64,000 bases of DNA from Atrina japonica (taxonomy: Eukaryota > Mollusca > Bivalvia > Pterioida > Pinnidae), in NCBI GenBank assembly GCA_030159075.1, contig BROG01000510.1:328501-392500 (forward strand), given 5' to 3'. Position numbers and translations under genes: made by a program. Below the pieces are notes generated by a model that was not told where the DNA came from, made no database searches, and saw nothing but the letters and a program-made list of their open reading frames with translations. Positions 23,187 through 35,900 of the stretch are shown here, one piece after another (position 1 is the first letter of the stretch; each line of letters starts with the position of its first letter).

Positions 23187-23353
23187 ACAGTAAAACCTTG
23201 TTATACTGCCACAATTTGTTTAGCCATAATTTGGCAATAAGTTGAGGGAAACCTTAAATAAAGTTATAGGGGAAATTGGAAAAAAGGACTCAAAAGTTGT
23301 GGTGGCGAGGTGGCAAATGAAATGAGGGGCATTATAAAAGAGGTTTTACTGTA
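23187..23353. mobile_element. MITE with TACAGTAAAACC inverted ends
   Basis: Left TACAGTAAAACCTTGTTATA, right 'cattataaaagaggttttac' + TGTA, inverted complements over about 28 bp. About 167 bp, non-coding. Confidence 0.7.
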
Positions 23354-23383
23354 TGTTTGTATATGTATGTATGTATAAAGGCC

Positions 23384-23387
<4 letters not shown>

Positions 23388-23431
<44 letters not shown>
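23388..23431. repeat. AT microsatellite, left of a MITE
   Basis: (TA)n that directly abuts the MITE at 23432-23587. Confidence 0.9.
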
Positions 23432-23435
<4 letters not shown>

Positions 23436-23584
23436 TGGAATCTCATTATGTTGAAATTCCAGATAATCTGGCCAAGATTTTCATAGATATAATAATATAT
23501 CAATTAAAAATTTTTGTTATCTGAAATTCTGGATATCTCAAAGTAATAGGGGCATTCCCATGAGTTTCAAGATAACGAGATTCC

Positions 23585-23587
<3 letters not shown>
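23432..23587. mobile_element. MITE with TACAGTGGAATCTC ends, inserted in a TA microsatellite
   Basis: Left ACAGTGGAATCTCATTATG, right 'caagataacgagattccac', inverted complements over about 22 bp; an inner stem also forms (agataatctgg / ttatctgaaattctgga). (TA)n lies on both sides, as expected for a TA-targeting (Tc1/mariner-type) element. A half copy is at 3412-3530. Confidence 0.8.
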
Positions 23588-23640
<53 letters not shown>

Positions 23641-23645
23641 CATGT
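23588..23645. repeat. AT microsatellite, right of a MITE
   Basis: (TA)n continuing the array interrupted by the MITE. Confidence 0.9.
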
Positions 23646-23984
23646 ATATATACCCAAGGTGTTGCTGTTTTGGTAACATTGTACAGAACCAATTTAAAAT
23701 CAGTTGCTTGGTTCTATAATCATTCTTGGCAATGTTTTCTCTACAACTACCAAGTCAATCACCACCACACTACTTAATGCTATTTTCCTGCTTCTCAGTC
23801 AAAACTCCAATATCCGAGATATAATGCTGCCACTGGCCAGCCAAATATTTGGTGCCTTTTTACAAATCTAGTTTTAATAATTTTGATATAAAATCATACA
23901 AACTGAACATGTTTGCTGATTTTGGACAGTTTTATATACATAAGTTAAAGACAATGATGAAAATTTTGAATCAAAGTTATTGTG

Positions 23985-24090
23985 TGCGTGTAAATGACGT
24001 CCAGACTTTTTAGAACTATATAGTCAAAATAATAGATGTTGAGTGCGAGTATTTACCAAATATAGTGACACCAGACCCAAGTCAACAAAG
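23985..24090 (+). mobile_element. Right-end fragment of the GGGCCC-AAGTCACC MITE family
   Basis: 'actatatagtcaaaataat' and 'gagtatttaccaaatatagt' + 'gacaccagaccc' match the right ends at 7759 and 63039 with changes. Confidence 0.5.
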
Positions 24091-24619
24091 ATAATTCTAA
24101 CCGGTTTCCTGTTTACAGACAGCCAAGGGGAAATACTCTGGGTAAATTCATTACTCAAAATGACAGTGTTTAATGAAAGTGTTTACTTTATATCCAAGTT
24201 AACCACATGTTGATATTGTCCAATTCACATAACTTGGCAGGCGGAGTAATGTTTTGATTATCATATGGATGATTCTACTCACTTTTTGGTCAAGACAGGC
24301 TTCATTGGAGAAGCATTTGATTCCTCGCTGACTACTCTTAGATATGGTGACAATTAAGAACTTTCTCTTGCCAATATACTTAATGAAAAATTACATGAGA
24401 TATCACCCTATCAGGTTATATGGATTTTACTTTACATGTAAGTGATAACCTCACAGAACCAAAATGTGACAATTAGGAGACCCCCGGGCTACTCGTGAAC
24501 TTTGCTATTTAAGTGTGTCATTATGTGCTCTCTATACCTGCTAATTCATTTAATCCCTGCTAACTACCTATAGGTTTCTCTTTACTGAAACCCTCTTACC
24601 AGAACAGTATTATGACTTA

Positions 24620-25268
24620 ATAACCTGAGAATGCTGTGTGTAGATGCTTTAATAATGAGCATGATAATATATAATCCTGATTAAAGTGCATGATAATGTG
24701 ATCCAGAACAATTGCAAGATATGTAATCCTGATAAACTACATGATGAAAGTGCAAGATAAATTATTCAGATCAAGTGCATGACAATATGATTCAGATCAA
24801 GTGCATGATTTTTAATTTCAGATTAAGTGCATGATAATATAATTCAAATTAAGTGCATGATAATATAACCTAGATCAAGTGCATGAAAATATAGTTCAGA
24901 TCAAGTGCATGATAATATGTAATCTTGATTAAAGTGCATGATAACATGGATAATATAATTCAGATCAAGTCCATGATCATATTATTCAGATCAAGTGCAT
25001 AATATGTAATCCTGATTAAAGTGCATGCTAATATGTAATCCTGATTAAAGTGCATGCTAATATGTAATCCTGATTAAAGTGCATGATAATATGTAAGCCT
25101 GATTAAAGTGCATGATAAATATGTTATCCTGATTAAAGCGCATGATGATATGTAATCCTGATTAAAGTGCACAATGATATGTAATCCTGATTAAAGTGCA
25201 TGATAATACGATCCACATCAAATGCATGATAACATGGGTAAGATAATTCAGATCAAGTACATGATAAT
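24620..25268. repeat. Diverged tandem repeat, about 29-bp units
   Basis: About 22 units of 'aagtgcatgataatatgtaa' + 'tcctgatta', alternating with an 'attcagatca' variant in the left half. Right part (25010-25200) is most regular. Units differ by small indels, so the array is older than the other minisatellites here. Confidence 0.85.
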
Positions 25269-25699
25269 CTATCCTATTTCTGATACATCTTCACCTGGCT
25301 ATCTGAACATTAATTTGCCCAGTTTTCTTTTTCTCCTTTTTTTTGTCTTTCAATTGATAAATAAATACTGATTTATCATCAGTTGAACTGTTGTGTAATC
25401 TTATTTTATACTAATGAAGTACTACCTGGTTGAAAGTCATGAGTACATAATGTACATTCTTTGACACGAGTAAATTTCTGATTGTCAACCACCAACACCC
25501 CGCACTAATATTTTCTGGTTTATCTTATGTCAGGTCTTTCAGTCCTATTATACATAGACTACATACTGAATTACATTATCGGTATTTTAAGACCTTTTGT
25601 ATGGGGAGGATTGAGTTTGCTCACAATCATAACTCTCTTCCATTATAAAAACAAATATCACAAAAGTCATAGGACAGTTAGAATTTACTTTTGCATATA

Positions 25700-26153
25700 C
25701 AGACGGTCAAACATGCCTTAAAAGCCACCTGTTTTTAGCGGCCACTCGTCTTCAACAGCCAGTTTCTGTTCTCCCCAATCAATTTCACATATAAACATAC
25801 CTAAACCAGCAGCCACCTGTCTAACAGTCAACAGCCAGTGATATACAGGACAAAATGCTTGGTCACACTGTTTTCAACAGTCATTTTTTGAGGATGGTTG
25901 ATTGCATGATCTATTTTTAGAAAACCTGTAAACAGGTTAGCTGTGCAGCACTGTAATGTACATGATTTTGACACCTGATCATCTTAACATCAAACTATCA
26001 CATATTGGTATATGAATATATGTGTTGCTATACACTGCATAATGGACATCAGTTTTCTTGTAGTTTTTGTAAACCTGGAACCAAAGGACAAGTCTTATGC
26101 ATCCACTTTTACAATTTCCCATAAATGGCTGCTCAAAACGGTTTGACTATATA
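25700..26153. mobile_element. MITE-like element with GGTCAAAC ends
   Basis: Left 'acggtcaaacatgccttaaa' + 'agccac', right 'atggctgctcaaaacggttt' + 'gact', inverted and similar to the ends of 7123-7303. Inside are diverged modules of 'agcagccacctgt' and 'caacagccag'. Confidence 0.5.
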
Positions 26154-26162
26154 TAATGTAGA

Positions 26163-26993
26163 AACTTTTGTACAATAATGTGGCATACGTGGTCATACTG
26201 CTATTGTATACCTCGAAGTTTTGTACAGTAATGTACACAAGGTCATATTACTATTGTATGCCTGGAAGTTTTGTACAGTAATGTACACAAGGTCATATTA
26301 CTATTGTATGCCTGGATGTTTTGTACAGTAATGTACACAAGGTCATATTACTATTGTATGCCTGGAAGTTTTGTACAGTAATGTACACAAGGTCATATTA
26401 CTATTGTATGCCTGGAAGTTTTGTACAGTAATGTACACAAGGTCATATTACTATTGTATGCCTGGATGTTTTGTACAGTAATGTACACAAGGTCATATTA
26501 CTATTGTATGCCTGGAAGTTTTGTACAGTAATGTACACAAGGTCATATTACTATTGTATGCCTGGATGTTTTGTACAGTAATGTACACAAGGTCATATTA
26601 CTATTGTATGCCTGGATGTTTTGTACAGTAATGTACACAAGGTCATATTACTATTGTATGCCTGGAAGTTTTGTACAGTAATGTACACAAGGTCATATTA
26701 CTATTGTATGCCTGGAAGTTTTGTACAGTAATGTACACAAGGTCATATTACTGTTGTATGCCTGGAAGTTTTGTACAGTAATGTACACAAGGTCATATTA
26801 CTATTGTATGCCTGGATGTTTTGTACAGTAATGTACACAAGGTCATATTACTATTGTATGCCTGGATGTTTTGTACAGTAATGTACACAAGGTCATATTA
26901 CTATTGTATGCCTGGAAGTTTTGTACAGTAATGTACACAAGGTCATATTACTATTGTATGCCTGGAAGTTTTGTACAGTAATGTACACAAGGT
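26163..26993. repeat. Minisatellite, 50-bp units, about 16 copies, very uniform
   Basis: Unit 'atgtacacaaggtcatatta' + 'ctattgtatgcctggaagtt' + 'ttgtacagta'. Apart from the diverged first unit the copies differ almost only at one base (GGAAG versus GGATG) and one A/G at 26753. Each unit holds TGTACA-GTAA-TGTACA, a small inverted repeat. Confidence 0.95.
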
Positions 26994-28768
26994 TTAACAT
27001 TCACCCTTAGATGAAAGGGTGAATTTAAAATGAAAACGAAATTTTCAAGCTAAAAATTGAAGCATGAACATTTATGTCATCTATGGGGCTATAGTGATTT
27101 AGGGGGTACAGTACTCCTGTCACTGCAGTCGTAAGTGCTCTTTGTTTCTCTGACACAATACAATTGAAGTTAAATCCTTAGGTTGGACAGGTTAGTGTGC
27201 AGAATGGGATGGCAACACCAGCTTGGACCTGTGGGATTTCTCCAGATAGTTTCCTGCTACAGTATGCATCCCCTCAACCAAGATCAGAGCCAATGCGACT
27301 TTTATATAAGTTCCATAGGCTTGTTTGTTTATCATTGTATAATAATTAAAGTACATACTTTTTAAGTTTTTGAAATAAAATCATAGTAGAAATATACTTT
27401 ACTAATATCTACCTTAAATCTGAGAAAAACCAGATATGTTTGAGAAATACTATGCCCCCCAAAGCCACATCATTCTGGAAGAATCTAAAGTCCCATAACT
27501 CTTGTGAATATAGTCAAATGTTTGCCACATCGAAATATGAAAAAAACAATTTAAAGCTGTCATCTCAACTTTTAAACCAATTTAATCAAACAAACAAAAT
27601 AATACAAATGTTTTTGAAACATCCCCAGTGTTTTACTTCCATTGGTAGCCATATTTGTTCAGTTTTCTGAATAGAAACAAGCACCCACAACCGATATAAA
27701 AGGCAAGTTAGCTAAATCAGTCGTCATTTTCTACCTACAGTCGCAAAGAACAAATGTGTGAAGTAATGAAGTTTGAGTATAACTCACCTGCATGTCGAAA
27801 ATAAATATTGATATCAACAATGTTCATTTACTCTTTCTCGACATTTTGCCGGCTAATATATAGTTCACAAGCACGTAATCAACTAGTTTTAACATGAGAA
27901 TATCAAACATAATTCCAAATTCCCCATGAGAAAATCGTAAAATTATAAACAAACGGGAGCTCAGACCACTTGTTATGATATGAATGTCCTCACTTACGAA
28001 ACAACGAATCAAAGGCATGTCAGACCAAGGTCAACTTGGAAAGATATAATCAACCACTTGGATCATTTTACAGGACCCATTGAGCATCCATTTCGAATAA
28101 TTTTATAGCAATGTTTCACAGCTATGTCTCTTATAATGTTTAATTGGTGTCATTTTTGTAAAAATATGAGGAGGTGGACCTTGTCTTTTTAGTCAAATGT
28201 TGTGCAACTCGACTGCTCTAATTACCGAGTTCACCAGAATGTGCGACGCTATGTAAAGAACATAACAGATGGGTACAGATTACTGATAGGATTTTAATTA
28301 TATTTACGTTCAAAGTTATTATTATTTTCCGGATACTAAACTAATGAATTTAAAACTAATTATAAAATCTATTCATTAAGTATCTTTATTGAAGTATTTT
28401 ATGTAAAGATTAATGGGGAATGTTTATGATTTGAGTACAGTGTATGTTTTTATTACATGTCATCTGTCCATTGTTTCGTTTTTGGAGTACAGGTGTGAAA
28501 TAACGGTTGTTCTGTGGACTTGACTTTTATAGCGGAATTGCAAGCCGATTTCGATTGATAACATTTAACAAAAATGTCTGCCTGTGGAATAATAAATCGG
28601 GGGTTTCAAAAGCATTTTAATTTTTTTTCGATTTCAAAACTTGTTTAAAAGTTACGATGACACCTTTATTTAATATACAATTTGCATTCTGAAATTTCCA
28701 TGGGTACACGATCAGACATTCATAAGGGTAGCTTCTTCTTTTCTATATTTATTTATCTATCAACATGT
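26994..28768. other. Intergenic, no gene seen
   Basis: Begins with 'tagatgaaagggtgaattta', wording shared with 37655-37740 and 11578-11640 (dispersed repeat piece). At 27430-27540 'actatgccccccaaag' and 'aagtcccataactct' match 39165-39235, another repeat family. Remainder AT-rich, without convincing coding sequence. Confidence 0.45.
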
Positions 28769-28881
28769 TGGATTAACTCAATATATCCCATTTCATCATT
28801 ATATCTGCAATGTAGCCTACCTTTATTTGGATATATTGCCGATATAATAATGAAATGGGATACATTGAAATTCAGTTAATC
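28769..28881. mobile_element. MITE / palindrome
   Basis: 'ggattaactcaatatatccc' + 'atttcatcattata' pairs with the inverted 'tataataatgaaatgggata' + 'cattgaaattcagttaatcc'. About 113 bp, loop of about 30 bp. Confidence 0.7.
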
Positions 28882-29234
28882 CAAGAAAATAATGTGGGTC
28901 CCATGAATTTGATTGTAAGCAAGTTCAACAGTACTGTATTTGAAATCGTCCCTTAAAGGGGCAAGAGCTGTGTTTACCAAATATTTACATAAATTTTTTT
29001 CTACTTTTACTACTAGTACTTGATGTACAAAAACAAGTAAGAGCTAAAAAAAGGCTTAAAAAATCTTACATTCCTAAGGGTCAGTGCGGTATGCATAATA
29101 TACAAATACATGTAGTAAGTTTGAGTTAATCAATTGCAATTGAAAAAAGTGTAATACTTGGGTTTCTCAAGCAATTTTCACAAAATATATACGGTAGGCA
29201 TTTAAGAATTTTATGGCTGTGTAATAACTTTTTT
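28882..29234. other. Intergenic, nothing recognised
   Basis: AT-rich sequence between a MITE and a dispersed repeat. Confidence 0.4.
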
Positions 29235-30151
29235 AGCTCACCTGTGCCGAGGCTCAATTGAGCTATTGTGATCACTCCCCGTCCGTCGGTAAACTTTTCA
29301 TATTTTCAACTTCTTTTGATTTTGATGAAACTTGACAGGAAGCAAGTGCCCAAGTTTGTAGTTTTGAGCCAGATTGGCCCAGGGGTGGGTACAGGGCAGG
29401 GCAGAATATGTCAAAAAAAGGTGCCCCTCTTTAAAAATCTTCTTCTCCAGAACCACTGCATGAATTGAAAAATAGATTGTCTCTGAATGATCTACATAGA
29501 TGTGCAAGAATTTTGCTGAATTTTTTTTCAAGAATTTTTTATGAATTTTTTAAGACTGCAAAAAAAAAAAAAGACGGGGTGCATTTTTCACACTATCAGC
29601 TTTTGTTTCAAATCACTGAAGGAATTTTGATAAAACTTGACAGGAATTAAGTGCTCAGGATCCTTTACCAAGTTTATAGTTTTAGCCAGATTGGCCCAGG
29701 GGTGTATTCAGGGCAGGGCAGAATAGGTTCCAATAGGTACCCCTCTTTAAAAATCTTCTTCTCCAGAACCGCTGCATGAATTGAAAAACAGATTGTATCT
29801 GAGTGATCTACTTGGATGTATGATTTAAGATTGTATTTTTCATAAATATTGGTATTTTCATTTTTGAGACGTTTTTGACACGTCATTTTCATTCTTTTTT
29901 TTCCCTCAATTATCTCCCCTTGCATTCACTCTGATGCATTCATTTAATGTTTTTTATTTGTAATTAGGTGAAGAAATGTTTTTGTGCAAAAATTTTGCTG
30001 AAATTTAATTTCTAGAATTTTTTATGAATTTCTGAAAATAGCAATATTTATGTTTCTTAGCCAGATCAGCCTACATATTCTTCTTGGTCTTCTTTCCACA
30101 TTTGTAGATGGTTCTCAGGTGAGCGATTGAGGCCCTTTTGGGCCTCTTGTC
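29235..30151. mobile_element. Full-length-looking dispersed repeat with internal duplication
   Basis: Left end AGCTCACCTGTGCCGAGGCT; right end CTCAGGTGAGCGATTGAGG + 'cccttttgggcctcttgt'. The outermost bases (CTCACCTG / CAGGTGAG) are inverted. Two internal modules (29320-29560 and 29625-29830) repeat 'ccagattggcccaggggtg', 'aaaatcttcttctccagaac' and 'cactgcatgaattgaaaaa'. No coding frame survives. Related copies: 1-135 and 300-937. Confidence 0.7.
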
Positions 30152-30222
30152 ATTATTTTATATCAATCAAAGTAGTAAAAAAAGGAAATAATTTTTTTTT
30201 GAAAAAACAAAAACAACAGCTA

Positions 30223-30399
30223 ATAGACCCTTTCACGATAACTGCGGTCCTGTAACTTTGAGGGAATAAATGATACAGATACTCGCAAAAATATAGACGT
30301 CGTTATAGTAACTGATTGTTTCTTGACGTCATTTTCCGGGAATCTGTATCATTTATTTCCTCAAAGTTACAGGACCGCAGTTATCGTGAAAGGGTCTAT
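30223..30399. mobile_element. 177-bp MITE with long, near-perfect inverted repeats
   Basis: Left ATAGACCCTTTCACGATAAC + 'tgcggtcctgtaactttgag', right its inverted complement ending GTTATCGTGAAAGGGTCTAT; the arms match for about 56 bp with one indel. The centre (about 60 bp) is unique. A decayed copy is at 4797-4950. Confidence 0.85.
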
Positions 30400-30404
30400 G
30401 ACCC

Positions 30405-31060
30405 TTTAACTCATTCACCCTAAAGACACATTTGGACTTGCCTAAGTCATTGATTTATAGAAGAGTTCAACAAACTTCATTTAGTCAAAATCCAAGATGG
30501 CTGCCTGTCGGCCATGTTGGATTCTGATCTCTTTGAAATTGTAATATGCGCACCTAGACCTCATGGGGAACCTTCATGTCAAATTTCCAGTAGATCCCTT
30601 CAGTACTTTCTAAGAAATAGCGGTAACAAACTTCCTTTGGTCAAAATCCAAGATGGCCGTCTGTCGGCCATGTTGGATTCCGATCTCTCTGAAAATCTAA
30701 TATGCACAACTAGACCTCAAGGGGAACCTTCAGTCCTTTCTTAGAAATAGAGGTAACAAGAATTGTTCAGGACGGACGGACGACGGATGGACCATGGATG
30801 CAGGGCCATATGAATAGCCCACCATCTGTTGATGGTAGGCTAAAAAATTACCAAAAGTTAATTTGCAGTGCTCAAGTAATGGCGGACAAACAATAACTGA
30901 TGTTATGGGTTATGTTTGGCAAGATTGTTGCAATTACATGCATGTATTTATTATTCTAACCACCAGATGGTCTCTTTGGGATATATGAGATAAAATATTA
31001 CATAATATGGGCATGTAAATTTTTTCACCTATGACAGCTCATATCACATTTAGAATTACC
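30405..31060 (+). repeat. Dispersed repeats: tandem module plus a second family
   Basis: 30410-30770 holds two about 160-bp modules sharing 'gtcaaaatccaagatggc', 'cggccatgttggattc' and 'ctagacctca'. The left edge 'cacatttggact...cattgatttatagaagagt' also occurs at 39330-39370. 30843-31050 matches 42920-43120 (see that entry). Non-coding. Confidence 0.65.
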
Positions 31061-32837
31061 TCCTCAATTCAGAAGCTTTAAGATGAAGAACACCTAGGCC
31101 ATTGTAATACTAATGTTCTGCTCAACTAGTAAATGTAAAACAGAAAACATAAATTTACAAATTACATTCTGGTCGTACACATGACAATCTGTGAAAGAGA
31201 ACTTATAACTCATAGACCCCTATGATCACATTAAGACTCACCCAAATCAATAAAAAGTATGGTCTACCGCCATAAATCAGGAATGAGCAAGTTAATAAAG
31301 CACATTAAATTATTGTAAAATTAAGATGCTAAATAAAAAAACTCATGAATTCTGCCAGTGGACTTTACCATTCTTTGAGGTGGGCGAGTTCAAATGCCAC
31401 TACAGGGGTAAAAAAATTAAATTACCTTTTGTGTTAAAATGCATGTCTACAGTTAACAAATAAATGAAAAATAATCAACATAATAATGAAACTTATATCA
31501 ACAATTTAATAACAAAAATTGATCTTTTTTACAATTCAATTGGCCAGTTTTTTTCTGCTGCAGAAAAAGTAACGGGAATTTGTCCAATTAAGCACAATAC
31601 TCCGACTATCGATTTTAAATGATTGGACGGATATTCTGTACAATATGTCCATGATGTCCGACGGATAGTTAAAAGATTTTATATTAGATATCACATCTTA
31701 TGTGAATATGGATATGAAAATTTGTTCAATCTATTTCAAGATAGAAGAATAACCATTGAAGACAAATAGTCTAGAGATAGTCCCAAACAATATGTGGATT
31801 CTCCATAAACCAGATTATAATTATAAGTTTATAAACTACTTGGTCCAAATACAAGTATCTACAAATCCTTACAAATCCATTCCAATATAATTTCCTCCTT
31901 ACAATTTCATTTGTTTTTGTTCATTTGATTGATGTTCTACATCCTGCCTAGAATTTTTCACTTATATGTAGATGTCACCTGATTTAGGTGAAGTGCTCTT
32001 ATAAACCACAATGTGTTGGTCCATATAAGTTTACATGTATCAACCACATTGACTTGGTCCAAATAAGTTTATAAACAACACTGCCTTGATCCAAATAGGT
32101 TTCTAAACCACACCAAATAACATATCTTTACATTACATCAGAGTAGTAAACATAATTCATTTTACAAACCATATCTTTCTTTGATTGCCAATCTTTTGCA
32201 CATACTTATCTTGAGATCAAACAAGTTTAGAAACCTTGCTAGCCAATGTAATATTTTATGCTGCACTCAATAATATTTTCGGTGTTGTGATGACAGCCAG
32301 GTTTTTAGTCAGTAATAGAATGCATCAATGAAATGACTACCATCCTTTTGTAAGAGAACAGGCAAGCTTTGCCAAATAGTCAGATTAGGTTTCTCTGCCT
32401 TGACTAATGGTTGAGATACAGCATGCTTTTAACCATGGGGCCACCGAGACCCATGGCACATTTTTAGGAAATGCAAAAGACTTGGTCTGGGTGGGGGGTG
32501 ATGGTAAGATTACTTTGCTGTAAATTATCAAGTTTGATTCAATGACCTTGAGCTTGTACATGATTATTTTTTTAAAAAGTACAAAATCCATAAAACATAT
32601 TTACTGCTTACAAAATTCATACAATCAAATTTCACATATGCACACATAACAAAAATCAAAGAAAAGAAACTTGATATGTATGCACATAAAAAATAAACAC
32701 CAACATGGTGAATGAATGACACTCCTGTGATTTGGACAGTATCATTTGATAAAAAAGGTAGACATTGTTCAATGAGCTGGTATCATGAGCTCCTGAGAAA
32801 GTTAATGGTCACCATGGAAACAAGGATACACTCATCA
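31061..32837. other. Intergenic / 3' flank of TIPRL
   Basis: No gene. 31840-32110 has three to four loose repeats of 'cttggtccaaataagttta' + 'taaac'. Part of 32.0-32.8 kb is probably TIPRL 3' UTR, but I see no decisive polyadenylation signal on the minus strand. Confidence 0.4.
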
Positions 32838-32987
32838 TCAGCTTGCTGTTGAGTTCTCTGAATCAGTAGATTTCTGTTTTGTGTCAGTTGGGTGGTTATC
32901 TGGAAATTCTAATTTTTCAAAAAGTTCTGCTTTTGTGCTCAAGTGCTTCACTACTTCATTGGGATCCTGCAGTACATGAAGGGGCAC
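32838..32987 (-). CDS. TIPRL: TIPRL last exon
   Basis: Residues 234-282; [20 protein letters not shown], a Glu/Lys/Phe stretch, then a Ser/Thr-rich end and two consecutive TGA codons. Confidence 0.95.
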   Translation of the reverse strand: MPLHVLQDPNEVVKHLSTKAELFEKLEFPDNHPTDTKQKSTDSENSTAS

Positions 32988-35900
32988 CTGTCAAAAACAA
33001 AATCTTTTAATAATAATATCAAAAATAAACAAAATAGAGAAATACCTTTATTTTTTCAATATGAACTCATTTAAGTTCCCTGGCTTTGGACAATTTATTC
33101 ATTTTTTTTTGGCCCAACTGGGGTTCAATGTATGAGAACACTACAGAAAACAGATGACGTTAACCTAGAAAAAATTGACTTTCTACCTAAGATGTTTTAC
33201 TGGTGTTTTATGACACATTCAAATAATTTTCATTTTCGTTTTCTTACCTTAAGGTCTTTAACATAGTCATCTTTACTTGTATATTCTCTTAAAATGAAAT
33301 TTTGTCCAGCCTACAAAAAAAAATGTTATAAATGAACAACTAAATGAACAAATAAATAAAATGTAATTTTTAACAAGAGAAAAGATTTACACAACGAAAA
33401 ATTTAGATTTCTCGGAGCGACATGAATTGAACTTATACAAAAGGCCGGATACGGTGGCACCCTTTGGCAGACCATTATGATGTCACAATTAAATGGCCCG
33501 TCAAACATTTGTGTGATTATGATGTCACAATTGAACGATGTCAAATTTGAATATTGAGAGCCATTTGTAAAATTGAATATTGAGAGCCATTTGTCAGAAT
33601 CCGGCAATAGGTTAGTTTCCCTGATGGCTGCACCATAAAGAGGAATGGCCATAACTCTTCCAAAAATCATTCAAATGAAATTATGATTGAAAAACCAAAG
33701 AGTGACTGAAGGACAGATGGGTGGAAAGGGTAATACTATATACCCGACCATTTTTGTAATGGGGCATAATAGGCAGGTTTTAATTAAATAACTTAAACTG
33801 AATTAAATAACTGAAATGATATACACACAGTCTAGGTGAGGTTCATCTTTCTCAATATGTTGCTTCAAAAAGTCCAGATTTGAGCCAAATTAAGGATTGT
33901 TTTTCAGAATTTTTTTCCATGAGCCATTGCATGTATATTCCATGTTTTATAAAAAAAAAATTAAAAATAATCCTTATATTTTAATCTGTAGTGAGCTGGA
34001 TACGAAATTCTTTCTATATAGTTGACTTTTTGGGAGGAGGTTTTCATATGACGTAACAGCTGAACAGCTGTGTGTCAAGCATTGAATATACAATGCAACC
34101 GGTCTGTGTACTTGCAATGAAGGAAATAACAGTCGGTATGTAAATATCTGTAATCAAAATTAAAACCTACCTCTTGTGCATTAACCTCCCGATCAGCCTC
34201 AAGAGGTTAAATGAGAGTCAAATACAAATACCCCTGTGCAACTTAAATGCTGTGCATTTTTAAAACAATGCAATCAATATTTTTTCACTAAAAAAAATTT
34301 GATAATAAATGATTTTATGAAAGCACACTTTTTAATAAAATATCAACAGAACCTTTTAATCAAATAATCAACAAGACAAACAAATTACTTACCTCATGAT
34401 ATATCCGAGTGTCATTGACTCGTACAATAACATTATCAACTCTCATAAACAACCTCATCAGAATAAAGAAACTAGTCGGCATCACTCTCTGAAGAAAAAC
34501 ATGAAACTTTGTAGTTATGAATTAGAATAAAGATATCAAAAGACATTCAAACAAAATATGACTGTAATTAATAACCAGTATCTACTTCAACCTCATCTAT
34601 CTTTAATAATTCATCTTTGACAAGAATGAAGACACTTAAAGAGTGTATTCAGTAAGTCCTCAATGAATCCAACTCTCATCCACAAACTCCTTACCCAGAC
34701 CCAATTCAAAATAATTGTCACCCTTACTCCACAGATGCTACATACGAGACATAAAGCTGTTCCATGACAAAACCTTCTTGATTCAAAAGGGACCAGAATT
34801 TTGCAACATTTTTTACCTCTGATAATTCCCTATATACACTTGTCAAATATCTGTCATTTTACATACACCAGTGTTTAGCAGTGTTATTGGAGCCTCAGTG
34901 GTCGAGCGCTTAGAGCATCACTTCTTGTTTAAGCCCACTCGAACCTTGGCTGATTTTGTGAGAAAGTTTGCCAGTTTACTTGCGAAAGGCTGGTGGTCTC
35001 TTTCTGGGTATGTTGTATCCATGTTCTCTCCTCTACCATTAAAAACTGGCCACCACCACATAACTGAAAAATAGTTGGTCACTAAGGTAGACCGTATAGC
35101 TCGCCTGTTTTGTGCTTGTTAAAATTTGGGTCAAAATTAGGCCACAGCAACCAGCATTCACCTGCATTGTTGAGTAATGACCCTAGACAATGTGAATGTG
35201 AAGTTTCATGGCTGTAGCTGCAGTATTTTGCCCACAATGGACTGAAACAAAAAGCATAACACGGAAAAAGGACGCTAGCCGCCGACAACGTTGAAGCAGT
35301 AACAGCAATAGCTCTTCTGTTCTTCAAACAGGTGAGTTAAAAATAGTTGAATGTACTTTTAAAAAAAGTAACATTAACCATTATCATTAAGCGCAAAGTT
35401 TGAGTTAAATCAATGGTTACATTCTAAAGATAAGGTAAAATCAAATTAAAATGAATGTTACGCTAATCATCTTTTGAACAACTTGATACTGGGATTTATT
35501 AGCTCAGAACATTGCCTTTGGTAATAGTGATCGGTGAGTTGTGCGCAATTGACTTTTGGTGCATATATAGTCTCAGTGTCACCATCAGAATTAAACTGCA
35601 TGCAGGGATATGATAAAGTGCATGTATATTATGTCATAAACAAGCAATGGACATTTCTGATGTTGTTTTTACAGTGGTTTCAACATTACATAAATTATTT
35701 AAAAAGTAGAATTTCTGTGCCAAAGATAGTGTAGTTTCCATATTACTGTCACAGCAAGAGTAAGTCAAAAGAAATTCACAGACTAAAATTTATTTTGTCG
35801 TGGTTTATCGCACATTTCTCTTGTACTTAGCAGAGACATGTCGGCAAGACCACTAATTATCTAGGTGATGACCGTTTTCTTATGAGGAACTTTACAACAC

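Noticed and set aside
26163..26993. Evenly spaced repeats that could suggest a CRISPR array
   Set aside because: No unique spacers: the whole 50-bp unit repeats. The window is clearly eukaryotic.
29268..29925. Short frames on both strands in the 29.2-30.2 kb repeat
   Set aside because: Similar frames occur at 303-888 because the same repeat is present; no conserved protein is evident.
35082..35327. 81-residue minus-strand frame in a TIPRL intron
   Set aside because: No domain, inside a probable dispersed repeat, and not needed for the complete TIPRL frame.
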